Source: Phycisphaerae bacterium (lineage in GTDB: Bacteria; Planctomycetota; Phycisphaerae; UBA1845; PWPN01). Taken from it: 22,609 nt of DNA. Numbering within the stretch: position 1 is the first letter of the stretch; the number at the start of each line of letters is the position of its first letter. Below, one piece after another: positions 7,717 to 15,433 of the stretch. The notes below the pieces were generated by a model that worked only from the letters and a program-made list of their open reading frames with translations, searched no databases and was not told where the DNA came from. Both the position numbers and the translations under genes were made by a program. The stretch spans positions 1-22,609 of the forward strand of contig DAOOIV010000089.1 of assembly GCA_035384605.1 (NCBI GenBank). The letters run 5' to 3'.

Positions 7717-9447
7717 ATGGCAGAGACGACCATTTCAGCAACGACGGATCCCGTTGAACTCGCGCTTCAGTCGCTGCTCGAACGCGGCCGGGAGCGAAAG
7801 TACATCACCTGGGAGGAGATGAATGAGATTCTCCCGGACGAGGCCGTCAATCCGGACAAGCTCGAGATGATCATGATGACTCTCGAGGAGCACGGCATTG
7901 AGATGATCGACGAGGAGGAGGCCGAGCGGCTGGGTTTTACTCCTGAAGCCAAGGAGGCGAAGAAACCCGCCGGAAAGAAGTCCCAGGCGCTGACGCCGCC
8001 GATCGATGAGCGGCTGTTGGCCGCCCTCGAGGCCGAGGAGAGCGGTTCCCGACGCATCGACGATCCCGTGCGCATGTACCTCACCCAGATGGGCGAGATT
8101 CCCTTGTTGACCCGCTCGCAGGAAATCGCCCTGGCCAAGAAGATCGAGCTGACACGAATGGCCTTCCGCAAGCTGGTTCTCGAGAGCGACTACTGTATCG
8201 CTCAGGCCGTGGACATCCTGCAGCAGGTTTCCGACGGCCGATTGCCGTTTGACCGGACCATGAAGGTGTCGACGTCCGAGGCCCTTGCCAAGAACACCAT
8301 CACCAAGCTGTTGCCGGAGAACCTTGAGACCGTCCGGAAGCTCATGGAGGCCAACCAGGCCGATTTCGAGAAGACGCAGTCCGGTCGGATGGCCGCGTCG
8401 AGCAAGCGCAGTATCGTGAGGGCCATGAACCAGCGACGCCGCAAGATGGCCAAGCTGCTGGAGGAACTGTCCCTGCGGACCAGCCGCATCATCCCGCTTA
8501 TGCGAAAGCTCGAAGGGGTCTGTCGCAAAATGATGGATCTGGAACGGCGCATCGCGGCCGAGGCCAAGCGTCCCACTCTGCCGGTGGAAGACCTGGCGGC
8601 CATGGAAGACGAGCTTGCGGGCATGGAATCCCTGGTACTTGAAGACAGCGAGTCGCTCCAGAGGCGTCTGACGAACCTCAAACGGGTTTTTGCCGAATAC
8701 GAAGACGCCAAGCGCAAACTGTCCGGCGGCAACTTACGCCTGGTGGTGTCGATCGCCAAGAAGTACCGGAACCGCGGGTTGAGTTTCCTGGACATCATCC
8801 AGGAGGGCAACACCGGCCTGATGCGGGCGGTGGACAAGTATGAGTACAAGCGCGGTTACAAGTTCAGCACCTACGCCACGTGGTGGATCCGGCAAGCGAT
8901 CACCCGGGCTATCGCCGACCACGCCCGGACCATCCGCATCCCGGTCCACATGATCGAGACCATGAGCCGGCTGAGGAACATTTCCAAGAAGCTTCTCCAG
9001 GAGCTCGGCCATGAACCCGGCATCGAGGAAATCGCCAAGCGGGCCAAGATGCCCGTCAGCGAGGTTCGTCGCGTGCTCAAGATCAGCCGCCACCCGATCT
9101 CGCTGGATCGTCCCGTCGGGGAAAGCGAAGACTCGTACTTCGGCGATTTCATCGAGGACGATTCGGTCGAATCGCCGGTGCAGTCGGCCGGGAACGAGAT
9201 GCTTCGCGACCGGATCGAGGAGGTGCTCAAGACTCTCACCTACCGCGAGCGAGAAATCCTGAAGCTTCGGTATGGAATCGGAGACGGATACACCTACACC
9301 CTTGAGGAGGTCGGCAGGATCTTTAAGGTGACCCGCGAACGGGTGCGACAGGTGGAAGCCAAGGCGATCCGCAAGCTGCAGCATCCTGTGCGGGCTCGCA
9401 AACTCGAGGGCTTCCTTGAGAACATGCAGGAAACGGTGGAAACGTAG
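7717..9447 (+). CDS. rpoD: RNA polymerase principal sigma factor (sigma70 group 1)
   Basis: Housekeeping sigma factor of 576 residues. Region 1.1-like sequence is at the N-terminus (ALQSLLERGRERKYITWEEMNEIL), and region 1.2 contains DDPVRMYLTQMGEIPLLTR. A non-conserved helical insert of about 200 residues follows. Region 2 starts near residue 336 (SGGNLRLVVSIAKKYRNRG, FSTYATWWIRQAI), region 3 follows, and region 4 starts near 507 with the helix-turn-helix VTRERVRQVEAKAIRKL. Region 1.1 plus an intact region 4 argues for the primary sigma factor rather than an alternative one. ATG 7717 has GGAG (7707-7710) six bases ahead. The dnaG-rpoD order is the classical macromolecular-synthesis arrangement, here without rpsU. 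Confidence 0.97.
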   Translation: MAETTISATTDPVELALQSLLERGRERKYITWEEMNEILPDEAVNPDKLEMIMMTLEEHGIEMIDEEEAERLGFTPEAKEAKKPAGKKSQALTPPIDERLLAALEAEESGSRRIDDPVRMYLTQMGEIPLLTRSQEIALAKKIELTRMAFRKLVLESDYCIAQAVDILQQVSDGRLPFDRTMKVSTSEALAKNTITKLLPENLETVRKLMEANQADFEKTQSGRMAASSKRSIVRAMNQRRRKMAKLLEELSLRTSRIIPLMRKLEGVCRKMMDLERRIAAEAKRPTLPVEDLAAMEDELAGMESLVLEDSESLQRRLTNLKRVFAEYEDAKRKLSGGNLRLVVSIAKKYRNRGLSFLDIIQEGNTGLMRAVDKYEYKRGYKFSTYATWWIRQAITRAIADHARTIRIPVHMIETMSRLRNISKKLLQELGHEPGIEEIAKRAKMPVSEVRRVLKISRHPISLDRPVGESEDSYFGDFIEDDSVESPVQSAGNEMLRDRIEEVLKTLTYREREILKLRYGIGDGYTYTLEEVGRIFKVTRERVRQVEAKAIRKLQHPVRARKLEGFLENMQETVET

Positions 9448-9472
9448 GGGGCCACACGAGACTTCAATCACC

Positions 9473-10798
9473 TTGGAAATTGATCAACGAGCCAACTTAA
9501 CGGTTCAGCGGGAGCGGGCAGTCCTGGTCGGGCTGGAGTTGCGCGGAACGGAGCACGACGGGGTGGAATCCCTGCGTGAGCTGGAGGCCTTGGCCGAGTC
9601 CGCCGGCGCAATTGTTGTGGACATGATGCTCCAGCGACGCGACCGCGTCGACCCGAAGTACTATATCGGCAGAGGCAAAGTCGATGAACTGATAGGCCGC
9701 ATCGAGCAGCACGACGCCAACCTGGTGATCTTCGACGACGACCTGGCCCCGGCCCAGATCCGCGAGTTGGAGTCGGCCTGCAAGGTGATGGTCATCGACC
9801 GCAGCGAGCTGATTCTCGACATTTTTGCCTCGCGGGCCCGGACCCATGAGGCCCGGCTTCAGGTGGAGCTCGCCCAGCTCGAGTATACCGCCCCACGTCT
9901 GCGGGGCATGTGGACGCACCTGGAGAGGATTGCCGGGGCCGCCGGGGGCACTGGTGCCGGCGTGGTCGGCGGCATAGGTACCCGCGGGCCGGGCGAACGC
10001 CAGATCGAAATCGACCGCCGCATCGTTTCGCGACGCGTCACGCAACTCAAACGGCAGATCGCCGAAATTGAACGCCGCAAAGTCCGCCAGGTGCAATCGC
10101 GGGAGGAGCATTTCAACGTATCTTTGGTGGGCTACACCAACGCGGGGAAAAGCTCGTTGATGAATGCCCTTACGGACGCCGGCGTCGTGGCTGCCGATCG
10201 TCTCTTCGCCACGCTCGACACCAAAACACGCCGGTGGAAACTCGGTGGCGGCGACGAGGTTCTGCTCAGCGACACCGTCGGCTTTATTCGACGCCTGCCG
10301 CATCACCTTGTGGCTTCTTTTCGCGCGACGCTTGAGGAGGCAATCAATGCCGATCTGCTGCTTCACGTGGTCGACGCCTCGTCGCCTTCGGCGTGGGAAC
10401 AGTGCCAGGCGGTAACAAGGGTATTGGAGGATCTGGGGTGTTCAGGCAACCGCACCCTGGTATTGCTCAATAAGATTGACGTGCTTTGGGATGACAGCAA
10501 TCTGCGCGTGCTCCAGCAGAAGTTGCCGGGGGCACTGCCGATCTCAGCGCACAGCGGCGCTGGTCTTCATACACTCACCGAGACGGTCCGCGCGATGATG
10601 ACCGGACCTCCGCAACGAGTCACCGTCCGGTTGCCGGCGACCGACGGTCGGGCGATCGCGTTTGTTGAAAAGCACTCACAGGTTCTCGATCGACGTTACG
10701 ACACTCAGACGGTGGAGATGGACGTTCTGGTCGGCAGCCTGATCCTGAATCGTCTGCAGATCAACTTCCCAACGACGAGCATTCTGCGTTGCGCCTGA
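9473..10798 (+). CDS. hflX: GTPase HflX, ribosome-associated
   Basis: HflX-family GTPase, known in other bacteria to bind and split stalled or heat-damaged ribosomes. The N-terminal domain includes DPKYYIGRGKVDEL and VIFDDDLAPAQIRELE, then the glycine-rich linker GTGAGVVGGIGTRGPGERQ. The G domain follows, with G1 GYTNAGKSSL from residue 220, G3 DTVGFI at 267 and G4 NKID at 333-336. About 441 residues, close to E. coli (426). TTG 9473 is the suggested start, 25 bp after the rpoD stop. The frame is also open back to a TTG at 9416 inside rpoD, so a translational overlap is possible; no strong ribosome binding site resolves it. Likely transcribed with dnaG and rpoD. Confidence 0.94.
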   Translation: MEIDQRANLTVQRERAVLVGLELRGTEHDGVESLRELEALAESAGAIVVDMMLQRRDRVDPKYYIGRGKVDELIGRIEQHDANLVIFDDDLAPAQIRELESACKVMVIDRSELILDIFASRARTHEARLQVELAQLEYTAPRLRGMWTHLERIAGAAGGTGAGVVGGIGTRGPGERQIEIDRRIVSRRVTQLKRQIAEIERRKVRQVQSREEHFNVSLVGYTNAGKSSLMNALTDAGVVAADRLFATLDTKTRRWKLGGGDEVLLSDTVGFIRRLPHHLVASFRATLEEAINADLLLHVVDASSPSAWEQCQAVTRVLEDLGCSGNRTLVLLNKIDVLWDDSNLRVLQQKLPGALPISAHSGAGLHTLTETVRAMMTGPPQRVTVRLPATDGRAIAFVEKHSQVLDRRYDTQTVEMDVLVGSLILNRLQINFPTTSILRCA

Positions 10799-10873
10799 CG
10801 TGTGAAGTCATTTGTCCGGGGACATCCGGTCGAAGAGCCGCAACTCGCGAAAGGAGTCTTCTGGTATGTTCTG

Positions 10874-10894
10874 TCCAGCTTGCCGCAAGTTGGA
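10874..10894 (+). terminator. Hairpin after hflX, weak terminator candidate
   Basis: TCCAGCTTG-CCG-CAAGTTGGA forms a 9-bp stem with one G-U pair and a 3-base loop. It lies soon after the last gene of the dnaG-rpoD-hflX cluster. There is no T-run, so it would be a non-canonical or factor-assisted end. Confidence 0.35.
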
Positions 10895-11152
10895 GTGAAC
10901 GTTTCAGGGGCAGCCTTGCAAGCGAAGTGGTGGCCGATAAAGCGCCGGTTGCAGTCATTGGCATAAAAAGGTCAATTTCTGGATTGGCGACACCTCGTTG
11001 GGAGGGTTTTCGGCGATCGCTTGCCGAGGAGTATTGAACGTCCGATATTGTGCGCTGTAAGCCTTTGCGAAGAAATGCTTTACAATTCCTGGCGTTCAGG
11101 TTGCTGAACTACAAGCTAATCCGAAAAAAACTTTCAGGAGCCGTTTTTTCTC

Positions 11153-11181
11153 TTGATGCCGATGGGGCGGGGCGGTAGAAT
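11153..11181 (+). promoter_or_regulatory. Sigma70-type promoter for the double PEP-CTERM gene
   Basis: TTGATG (11153-11158) and TAGAAT (11176-11181) are spaced by 17 bases and match consensus at four and five of six positions. The predicted start near 11188 gives a leader of roughly 210 bases before the ATG at 11400. Confidence 0.6.
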
Positions 11182-11399
11182 ACGTTGCATGTGGAGGACG
11201 TGCGCGATCGTCCGGCGCCAGTCGGTACATCGTGCACAGGCGGGAGAGAGAGAAAATTCCTTCTAGGGAAATCCCGCCGAACAAGATGGAGCGAGAGAGA
11301 GGGCTCGTTTTCGTTCGTATTTGATGAAGGCTCAGTACGAAATTCGAAACTCGAGCGTGTTGGGAGAGACAGCTCTTTTTGGGAAAGGGAGAGTGAGAG

Positions 11400-12764
11400 A
11401 TGAGAGGAAGCCTACGCACGTCGAAGGCGTTGCTGGGAGTCTCGGCCGTCTGTGTATTTCTGGCCGTTGCACCCGCACAAGCTGTGTTACTTTCTGATTT
11501 GGTCAGCGGTGCCGTGCCAAGCATCGTCATCGGTGACAAAGAGTTCACCAACTTCAGCGTGACGATTACAGGCATCGGGCCGTATACGGCCGACCCCTCT
11601 AATATTGATGTCACCGGCGTGATGAGCATGTCCGGCGATTACGGCCTGAAGTTCACGAGCGCGAATCCGGCAACGGCGATGATCTGGGCCGATCCCGTCG
11701 GCGGCTTCGTTGACGTACTGGTGGGCTTCGATGCAATCGCTACCGGCCCGTTTACGATCATAGGTGCTAATCTTTCGTTTGTTGGCACTGCCCCTGCCGA
11801 TGGTCTGGTTCAAATCGTCGAGACGGTCCAAGGTGACGATGGTCAACTGACTCTGTTGCTGGTGAGCTCGCTGGGCGCCAGTTCGGCCACGGCTATTCTT
11901 CCGAAACCGGAGGGATACGAGATGGTTCATGTGGTAAAGGATATTGCCGTGGTTGCTGGTGGGACCACACGAGCGTCGTTGGACGAGTTCACTCAGTTCT
12001 TCATCCAGATTCCGGAGCCGGCGACGATCTCGTTGCTGCTATTGGGCGGGCTCGCGCTGTTCGGCCGCACTCTGGCAAGCAAGCGCGGTCTGTTGATCCT
12101 CGCCATGGCATTGGGGCTTGGCGGCATGCTCGCACAGCCCGGCACTGCTTCGGCGGTCATGCTGTCCACACTTACCGCCAACCCCGCGAACGCCGTGACC
12201 TACGGCGACCTGAAATTCGACAATTTCCAGTTCAGTGCGGCGGGAAGCGGGAAATGGATTGCTGACGAGGATGCCATCGACGTCCAGGGCTTCACCACGC
12301 CCAGCGGCAGCGAGGATGGCCTGCGTTTTGCCGGCCTGATCGCCGCGCTGTCGAATGTCACCCCGGGCTCCCAGGTAACCGTCACGATTTCGTACGACGT
12401 GGCGCTCACCACCCCGGGGCTCGTATTCCACGACGTGACCATGTCCTTTAACGGGGCTCCAACTGCGTGGGACGGCTCGGCCGAGGTGAGCAAGACGATC
12501 GAAGGGATCGGCGAGGTGGCCAAGGTTTACAATCGGCCAGCTGACCCGGACCCGATCAAGCTGATCGATCATCAGATCATCGGCACAGGTAACTATCCCG
12601 GTCCGCTGCACGTTGTTGATACGATCGTCGTGAAAGGCGGTCGCGATGGTGCGGCGATGATTTCCTACATTAACCAGACGTTTTCTCTGATTCCCGAGCC
12701 TGCCATGTTCATTCTGACCATGCTCGGATTGCCGCTGGTTGTTGGCCGGAGGCGGAAACGGTAG
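11400..12764 (+). CDS. Tandem double PEP-CTERM secreted protein (two fused precursors)
   Basis: A 454-residue protein made of two complete, homologous PEP-CTERM precursors in one frame. Unit 1: signal peptide (residues 1 to about 28, ending APAQA), domain about 29-203, sorting signal IPEPA at 204-208, a hydrophobic helix and basic GRTLASKR. Unit 2 follows with no stop: a second signal-peptide-like helix (about 230-252, ending TASA), domain 253-430, IPEPA at 431-435, a helix and terminal RRRKR. The domains align: IGDKEFTNF with YGDLKFDNF, NIDVTG with AIDVQG, and HVVKDIAVV with HVVDTIVV. In other bacteria an exosortase cleaves such signals; none is encoded here. A purine-rich ribosome binding site (AAGGGAGAG) precedes the ATG. 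A strong terminator follows. Domain function is unknown. Confidence 0.9.
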   Translation: MRGSLRTSKALLGVSAVCVFLAVAPAQAVLLSDLVSGAVPSIVIGDKEFTNFSVTITGIGPYTADPSNIDVTGVMSMSGDYGLKFTSANPATAMIWADPVGGFVDVLVGFDAIATGPFTIIGANLSFVGTAPADGLVQIVETVQGDDGQLTLLLVSSLGASSATAILPKPEGYEMVHVVKDIAVVAGGTTRASLDEFTQFFIQIPEPATISLLLLGGLALFGRTLASKRGLLILAMALGLGGMLAQPGTASAVMLSTLTANPANAVTYGDLKFDNFQFSAAGSGKWIADEDAIDVQGFTTPSGSEDGLRFAGLIAALSNVTPGSQVTVTISYDVALTTPGLVFHDVTMSFNGAPTAWDGSAEVSKTIEGIGEVAKVYNRPADPDPIKLIDHQIIGTGNYPGPLHVVDTIVVKGGRDGAAMISYINQTFSLIPEPAMFILTMLGLPLVVGRRRKR

Positions 12765-12809
12765 GCACAGACCCTCGCGGCGGGTCCCAAGAGACTCTCT
12801 CGACATGAT

Positions 12810-12843
12810 GAGCGGCCGACCGCTATGGTCGGCCGCTCTTTTT
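12810..12843 (+). terminator. Strong intrinsic terminator
   Basis: GAGCGGCCGACC, a five-base loop GCTAT, and GGTCGGCCGCTC form a perfect 12-bp stem followed by TTTTT. It lies 46 bp after the double PEP-CTERM stop codon and ends that transcript, so the ROK kinase gene needs its own promoter. Confidence 0.95.
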
Positions 12844-13027
12844 CATTCATCCTTCTGCTTGACGGAATTCCTTTTCGCCGTCAGATTGATTGCAGCGGGA
12901 ACCGGACTGTTTTCCAGGATTCGACCTTCATTCGTAAGGGCGGCGTTGCGAGAGTTGGTCGGTCTGGAGGGCGACCGCCGCGTTTTTCCTGGAACGTACC
13001 GATACAAGAAAGGACGACGACCCCGTT

Positions 13028-14014
13028 ATGAATAGCGACTGCGCCATCGGCGTAGATCTTGGAGGCCAGAGCGTCAAACTCGCGCTGGTCGATGGACGCG
13101 GCATGGTCCGGCTTAGACGGCAGCAGCCGATGGACACCGCGAAGTCGGCAGACCAGATCGGCAGACTTATCCTGGACCAGATCCGGATTCTTCGTCGTGA
13201 GGGCCAATTGGACGGCCTTTCGCCCTCAGCGGTCGGCATTGTTATGCCGGGCTATATGGACCGTCAGAGAACCCGGCTGCTTTTCGCCGCGAACCTGCCC
13301 ACCCTCAGCGGTTCGAGCCTGCTGGCCGACTTGCGGGCCGGGCTGGACTTGCCGGTGACCTTCGACGCCGACTCGAACGGCGCGGCGTTCGGCGAGTACC
13401 GTTTCGGGGCCGGGCGGGGGGTGAACCGGCTCACCGTCGTGGCCGTCGGCACAGGCATCGGGGCGGGCGTTGTGGCCGATGGCCAGATTGTCCGGGTCCG
13501 GCACCACATTGGCGGGAGCCTGGGGCACATCATTGTCGACCCACGAGGGTTAAGATGTGCTTGCGGCGGTCGGGGTTGCGTCGAGACGGTTGCCTCCGGC
13601 CGAGCCCTCGAACGTGAGGCTTTGCAGGCCGCCCAATCCGAACCTCGTTCTCTGCTGGCAACCCTGCTGGCCCAGCGGGGCAGCCTCACAGGCCAAGAGG
13701 TCGGCGAGGCCCTGGCCTGCGGCGATTCGGCGGCCTTGCGGATCGTCCGCGAGTGCGGGTGGTGGTTGGGGGTGGCCTTGGCAAGCTGGGCGGTGGTTCA
13801 TGCTCCCCAGAAGGTCCTGATCGGGGGCGGGATAGCCCAACTCGGGCAACCTTTCATACAGGCAATCCACGACGGATTACAGGAAGTCGGACAGCCGACA
13901 CTGGTTAGGGACACAGCAGTCGAATTGGCCGGTCTGGGTTCGGATGCCGGCGTAGTTGGAGCAGCGGGGCTGGCCTTGGCAGATCTGGCTGAGACGCGGC
14001 CGGCCTCCGGCTGA
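13028..14014 (+). CDS. ROK-family sugar kinase (glucokinase-like)
   Basis: A 328-residue ROK protein, probably a cytoplasmic kinase for glucose or a related hexose. The N-terminal phosphate-binding motif is IGVDLGGQSVKLALVD. The likely catalytic aspartate is D115 in FDADSNGAAFGEY, the region normally reading NDAN. The ROK zinc site is intact: H167 in GHIIVD plus C177, C179 and C184 in CACGGRGCVE. No N-terminal helix-turn-helix is present, so it is a kinase rather than a ROK repressor. Glycine-rich LIGGGIAQLG lies near the C-terminus. The ATG has a GAAAGGA ribosome binding site at about 13009, spaced rather far (about 12 bases). It lies alone between a strong terminator and the promoter of the next gene. 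Exact sugar specificity cannot be read from sequence. Confidence 0.9.
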   Translation: MNSDCAIGVDLGGQSVKLALVDGRGMVRLRRQQPMDTAKSADQIGRLILDQIRILRREGQLDGLSPSAVGIVMPGYMDRQRTRLLFAANLPTLSGSSLLADLRAGLDLPVTFDADSNGAAFGEYRFGAGRGVNRLTVVAVGTGIGAGVVADGQIVRVRHHIGGSLGHIIVDPRGLRCACGGRGCVETVASGRALEREALQAAQSEPRSLLATLLAQRGSLTGQEVGEALACGDSAALRIVRECGWWLGVALASWAVVHAPQKVLIGGGIAQLGQPFIQAIHDGLQEVGQPTLVRDTAVELAGLGSDAGVVGAAGLALADLAETRPASG

Positions 14015-14086
14015 GGTCAGGTTGATCGAATCGACTGGGCTGACGTCAGGATCACCGATAAATCTCATCGGAAGGCTCTGGCGAAC

Positions 14087-14115
14087 TTGCCTTTCTGTAA
14101 ACCATAGTGTAGATT
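14087..14115 (+). promoter_or_regulatory. Sigma70-type promoter for the prepilin-like gene
   Basis: TTGCCT (14087-14092) and TAGATT (14110-14115) are separated by 17 bases, each matching four of six consensus positions in an AT-rich pocket. The predicted start is near 14122, giving a leader of about 136 bases. Confidence 0.5.
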
Positions 14116-14121
14116 ATATGT

Positions 14122-14150
14122 AGACCAGTCGGCCCGTAAACGGCCGGTCT
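14122..14150 (+). other. 5' leader hairpin of the prepilin-like transcript
   Basis: AGACC (14122-14126) pairs with GGTCT (14146-14150) and GGCC (14131-14134) with GGCC (14142-14145), with a 4-base bulge and a 7-base loop. It begins right at the predicted transcription start, so it could protect the 5' end of the message. Confidence 0.4.
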
Positions 14151-14257
14151 TGGAGCCCCTTTCTGGGCATGCAAGGCGTTCGGACCAATCGCCACGAAGG
14201 TGACGGTTGCCGAAGAGGAGCAATTGTGTCGTCGCCTCGCGAAGCGGGAGAACCATC

Positions 14258-15055
14258 ATGTCGGTCGCTTCGGAAAGATCAAACCGTGATCGCGCGGGTT
14301 TCACGTTGATTGAGCTGCTGGTGGTCGTTGCGATTCTTGCCCTTCTGATCAGCATTCTGATTCCCTCGCTCGCGCGGGCTCGCGAGCAGTCCAGGCGAGC
14401 CGTTTGTGCGTCGAATCTTCACCAACAGATTCTGGGCATGTATTCGTACGCTTCGGACCACCGGAACTTCCTGCCGTGGCGCGGATGGTTCTCGTACGAC
14501 ATTTCCGAAGCGCACGCGGAAGCCTACGGTGGCGGCGGAAACAAGAAAGTTCTGGTGAATCTCGCGCTCCTGATCGGCAAGCACCTGGGGAAGGATTGGG
14601 ACGTCCTTTACTGCCCATGCACGCTGGCCACCTACCGCGACTCACCATCGGGGCTCTCGTCGCTGATGGATCCGGACTACCGTTTCTCGCACGGCGGGTA
14701 CAACTACGCCTTGCCGATCGGCAAACGCGTGGGTGCCCCGAAACTCGATCTGGACGTATACCCCCGTGACGCCGCCAAGCTGGACAGCAGATGGCTGGAC
14801 GTTCTGAAGGAAAACGCGCCGCCGGAGTACATTGATTCCGCAGGCAATGTCGATCTGATCAAAATGATGCCGCGGCGGATTCAGCCGATCGTCATGGACT
14901 TTGTCGCCGGCGGGGGGAAGACCCTGCATCCCAACGGTCTTAACGTTTCGTTCAGCGACGGTCACGCCCGGTTCGTTCCTTACAAGATGCCGAGCGGGTC
15001 GGTTGACAACGTAACATCTTTCTCGCTCTGGTACCACATCAGCGCCCGCCCGTAA
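14258..15055 (+). CDS. Prepilin-like protein with N-terminal methylation site and H-X9-DG motif
   Basis: A 265-residue type II pseudopilin-like protein. The prepilin peptidase site is RAG-FTLIELLVVVAIL, with cleavage after G14 and the conserved glutamate at E19. A hydrophobic helix follows to about residue 38 (LLISILIPSLARAREQSRR). Near the C-terminus, H224 and D234-G235 in HPNGLNVSFSDGHARF match the H-X9-DG motif found in very many planctomycete proteins of this type. The protein is expected in the inner membrane and possibly in a type II secretion or pilus-like fibre. ATG 14258 is chosen because GCGGGAG (14244-14250) precedes it at seven bases and the leader peptide then has normal length; a TTG at 14207 gives an overlong one. 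No other secretion genes are nearby. The exact role is unknown. Confidence 0.92.
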   Translation: MSVASERSNRDRAGFTLIELLVVVAILALLISILIPSLARAREQSRRAVCASNLHQQILGMYSYASDHRNFLPWRGWFSYDISEAHAEAYGGGGNKKVLVNLALLIGKHLGKDWDVLYCPCTLATYRDSPSGLSSLMDPDYRFSHGGYNYALPIGKRVGAPKLDLDVYPRDAAKLDSRWLDVLKENAPPEYIDSAGNVDLIKMMPRRIQPIVMDFVAGGGKTLHPNGLNVSFSDGHARFVPYKMPSGSVDNVTSFSLWYHISARP

Positions 15056-15433
15056 GGGTGCTTATTCACAAGTGGGACTTTTTGCACATTCTCGGAGCCT
15101 GCGGTCGAGAAGAACCTTGACAGCGGCATCGGCGGACTGATACTATAGGTTCATCAGATCTGCTCTTTCAGAATTCCCCGCCGTATCCGTTCGACGAGGT
15201 GGGTAGGTTAGGGCATATGGGAGGTGAAGGGGCGCCAGCACACACAATCGCGGCATGGCTTGCCGAGGGGCGCCTCATCAGGGAGTTGTCCGGTCAACTC
15301 GAATTCTCGCGGTTGTTTTGCGTTGCGTGTGGAGAGCGGGCCGTTGAACCGAGTGACATAGTTCGGCGGGAGAGAACGGGAGACGAAATCATTTGTACTG
15401 GTCCGGGAGAAGCCCGGGAGGAGGACAATTGCC
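15056..15433. other. Intergenic region and long leader of the HAF-like PEP-CTERM gene
   Basis: No gene is called. An open frame starting at 15199 reads on into the next gene in another frame and has no recognisable family. The region holds a promoter at 15117-15146 and a GC-rich, purine-rich leader. The ribosome binding site of the next gene (GGGAGGAGG, around 15416-15424) is at its right end. Confidence 0.6.
15117..15146 (+). promoter_or_regulatory. Sigma70-type promoter with perfect -35
   Basis: TTGACA (15117-15122) is a perfect -35 hexamer, 18 bases ahead of TACTAT (15141-15146), which matches four of six -10 positions. The predicted start near 15153 leaves a leader of about 280 bases before the ATG at 15434. 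Confidence 0.6.

Larger units (their letters stand above)
10799..11399. other. Intergenic region between hflX and the double PEP-CTERM gene
   Basis: No gene is supported in these 601 bases. They contain a hairpin 76 bases after the hflX stop (10874-10894), an AT-richer segment around 11040-11150, a sigma70-type promoter at 11153-11181 and a purine-rich transcribed leader of about 210 bases up to the next gene. The leader includes a 7-bp stem, GGCGGGA (11239-11245) with TCCCGCC (11272-11278). Confidence 0.6.

Noticed and set aside
12859..12887. Possible promoter for the ROK kinase (TTGACG, 17 bases, CAGATT)
   Set aside because: The -35 is good but the -10 matches only three of six positions. 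It overlaps a 6-bp stem (TGACGG with CCGTCA), so it may be real, but it is too weak to annotate.
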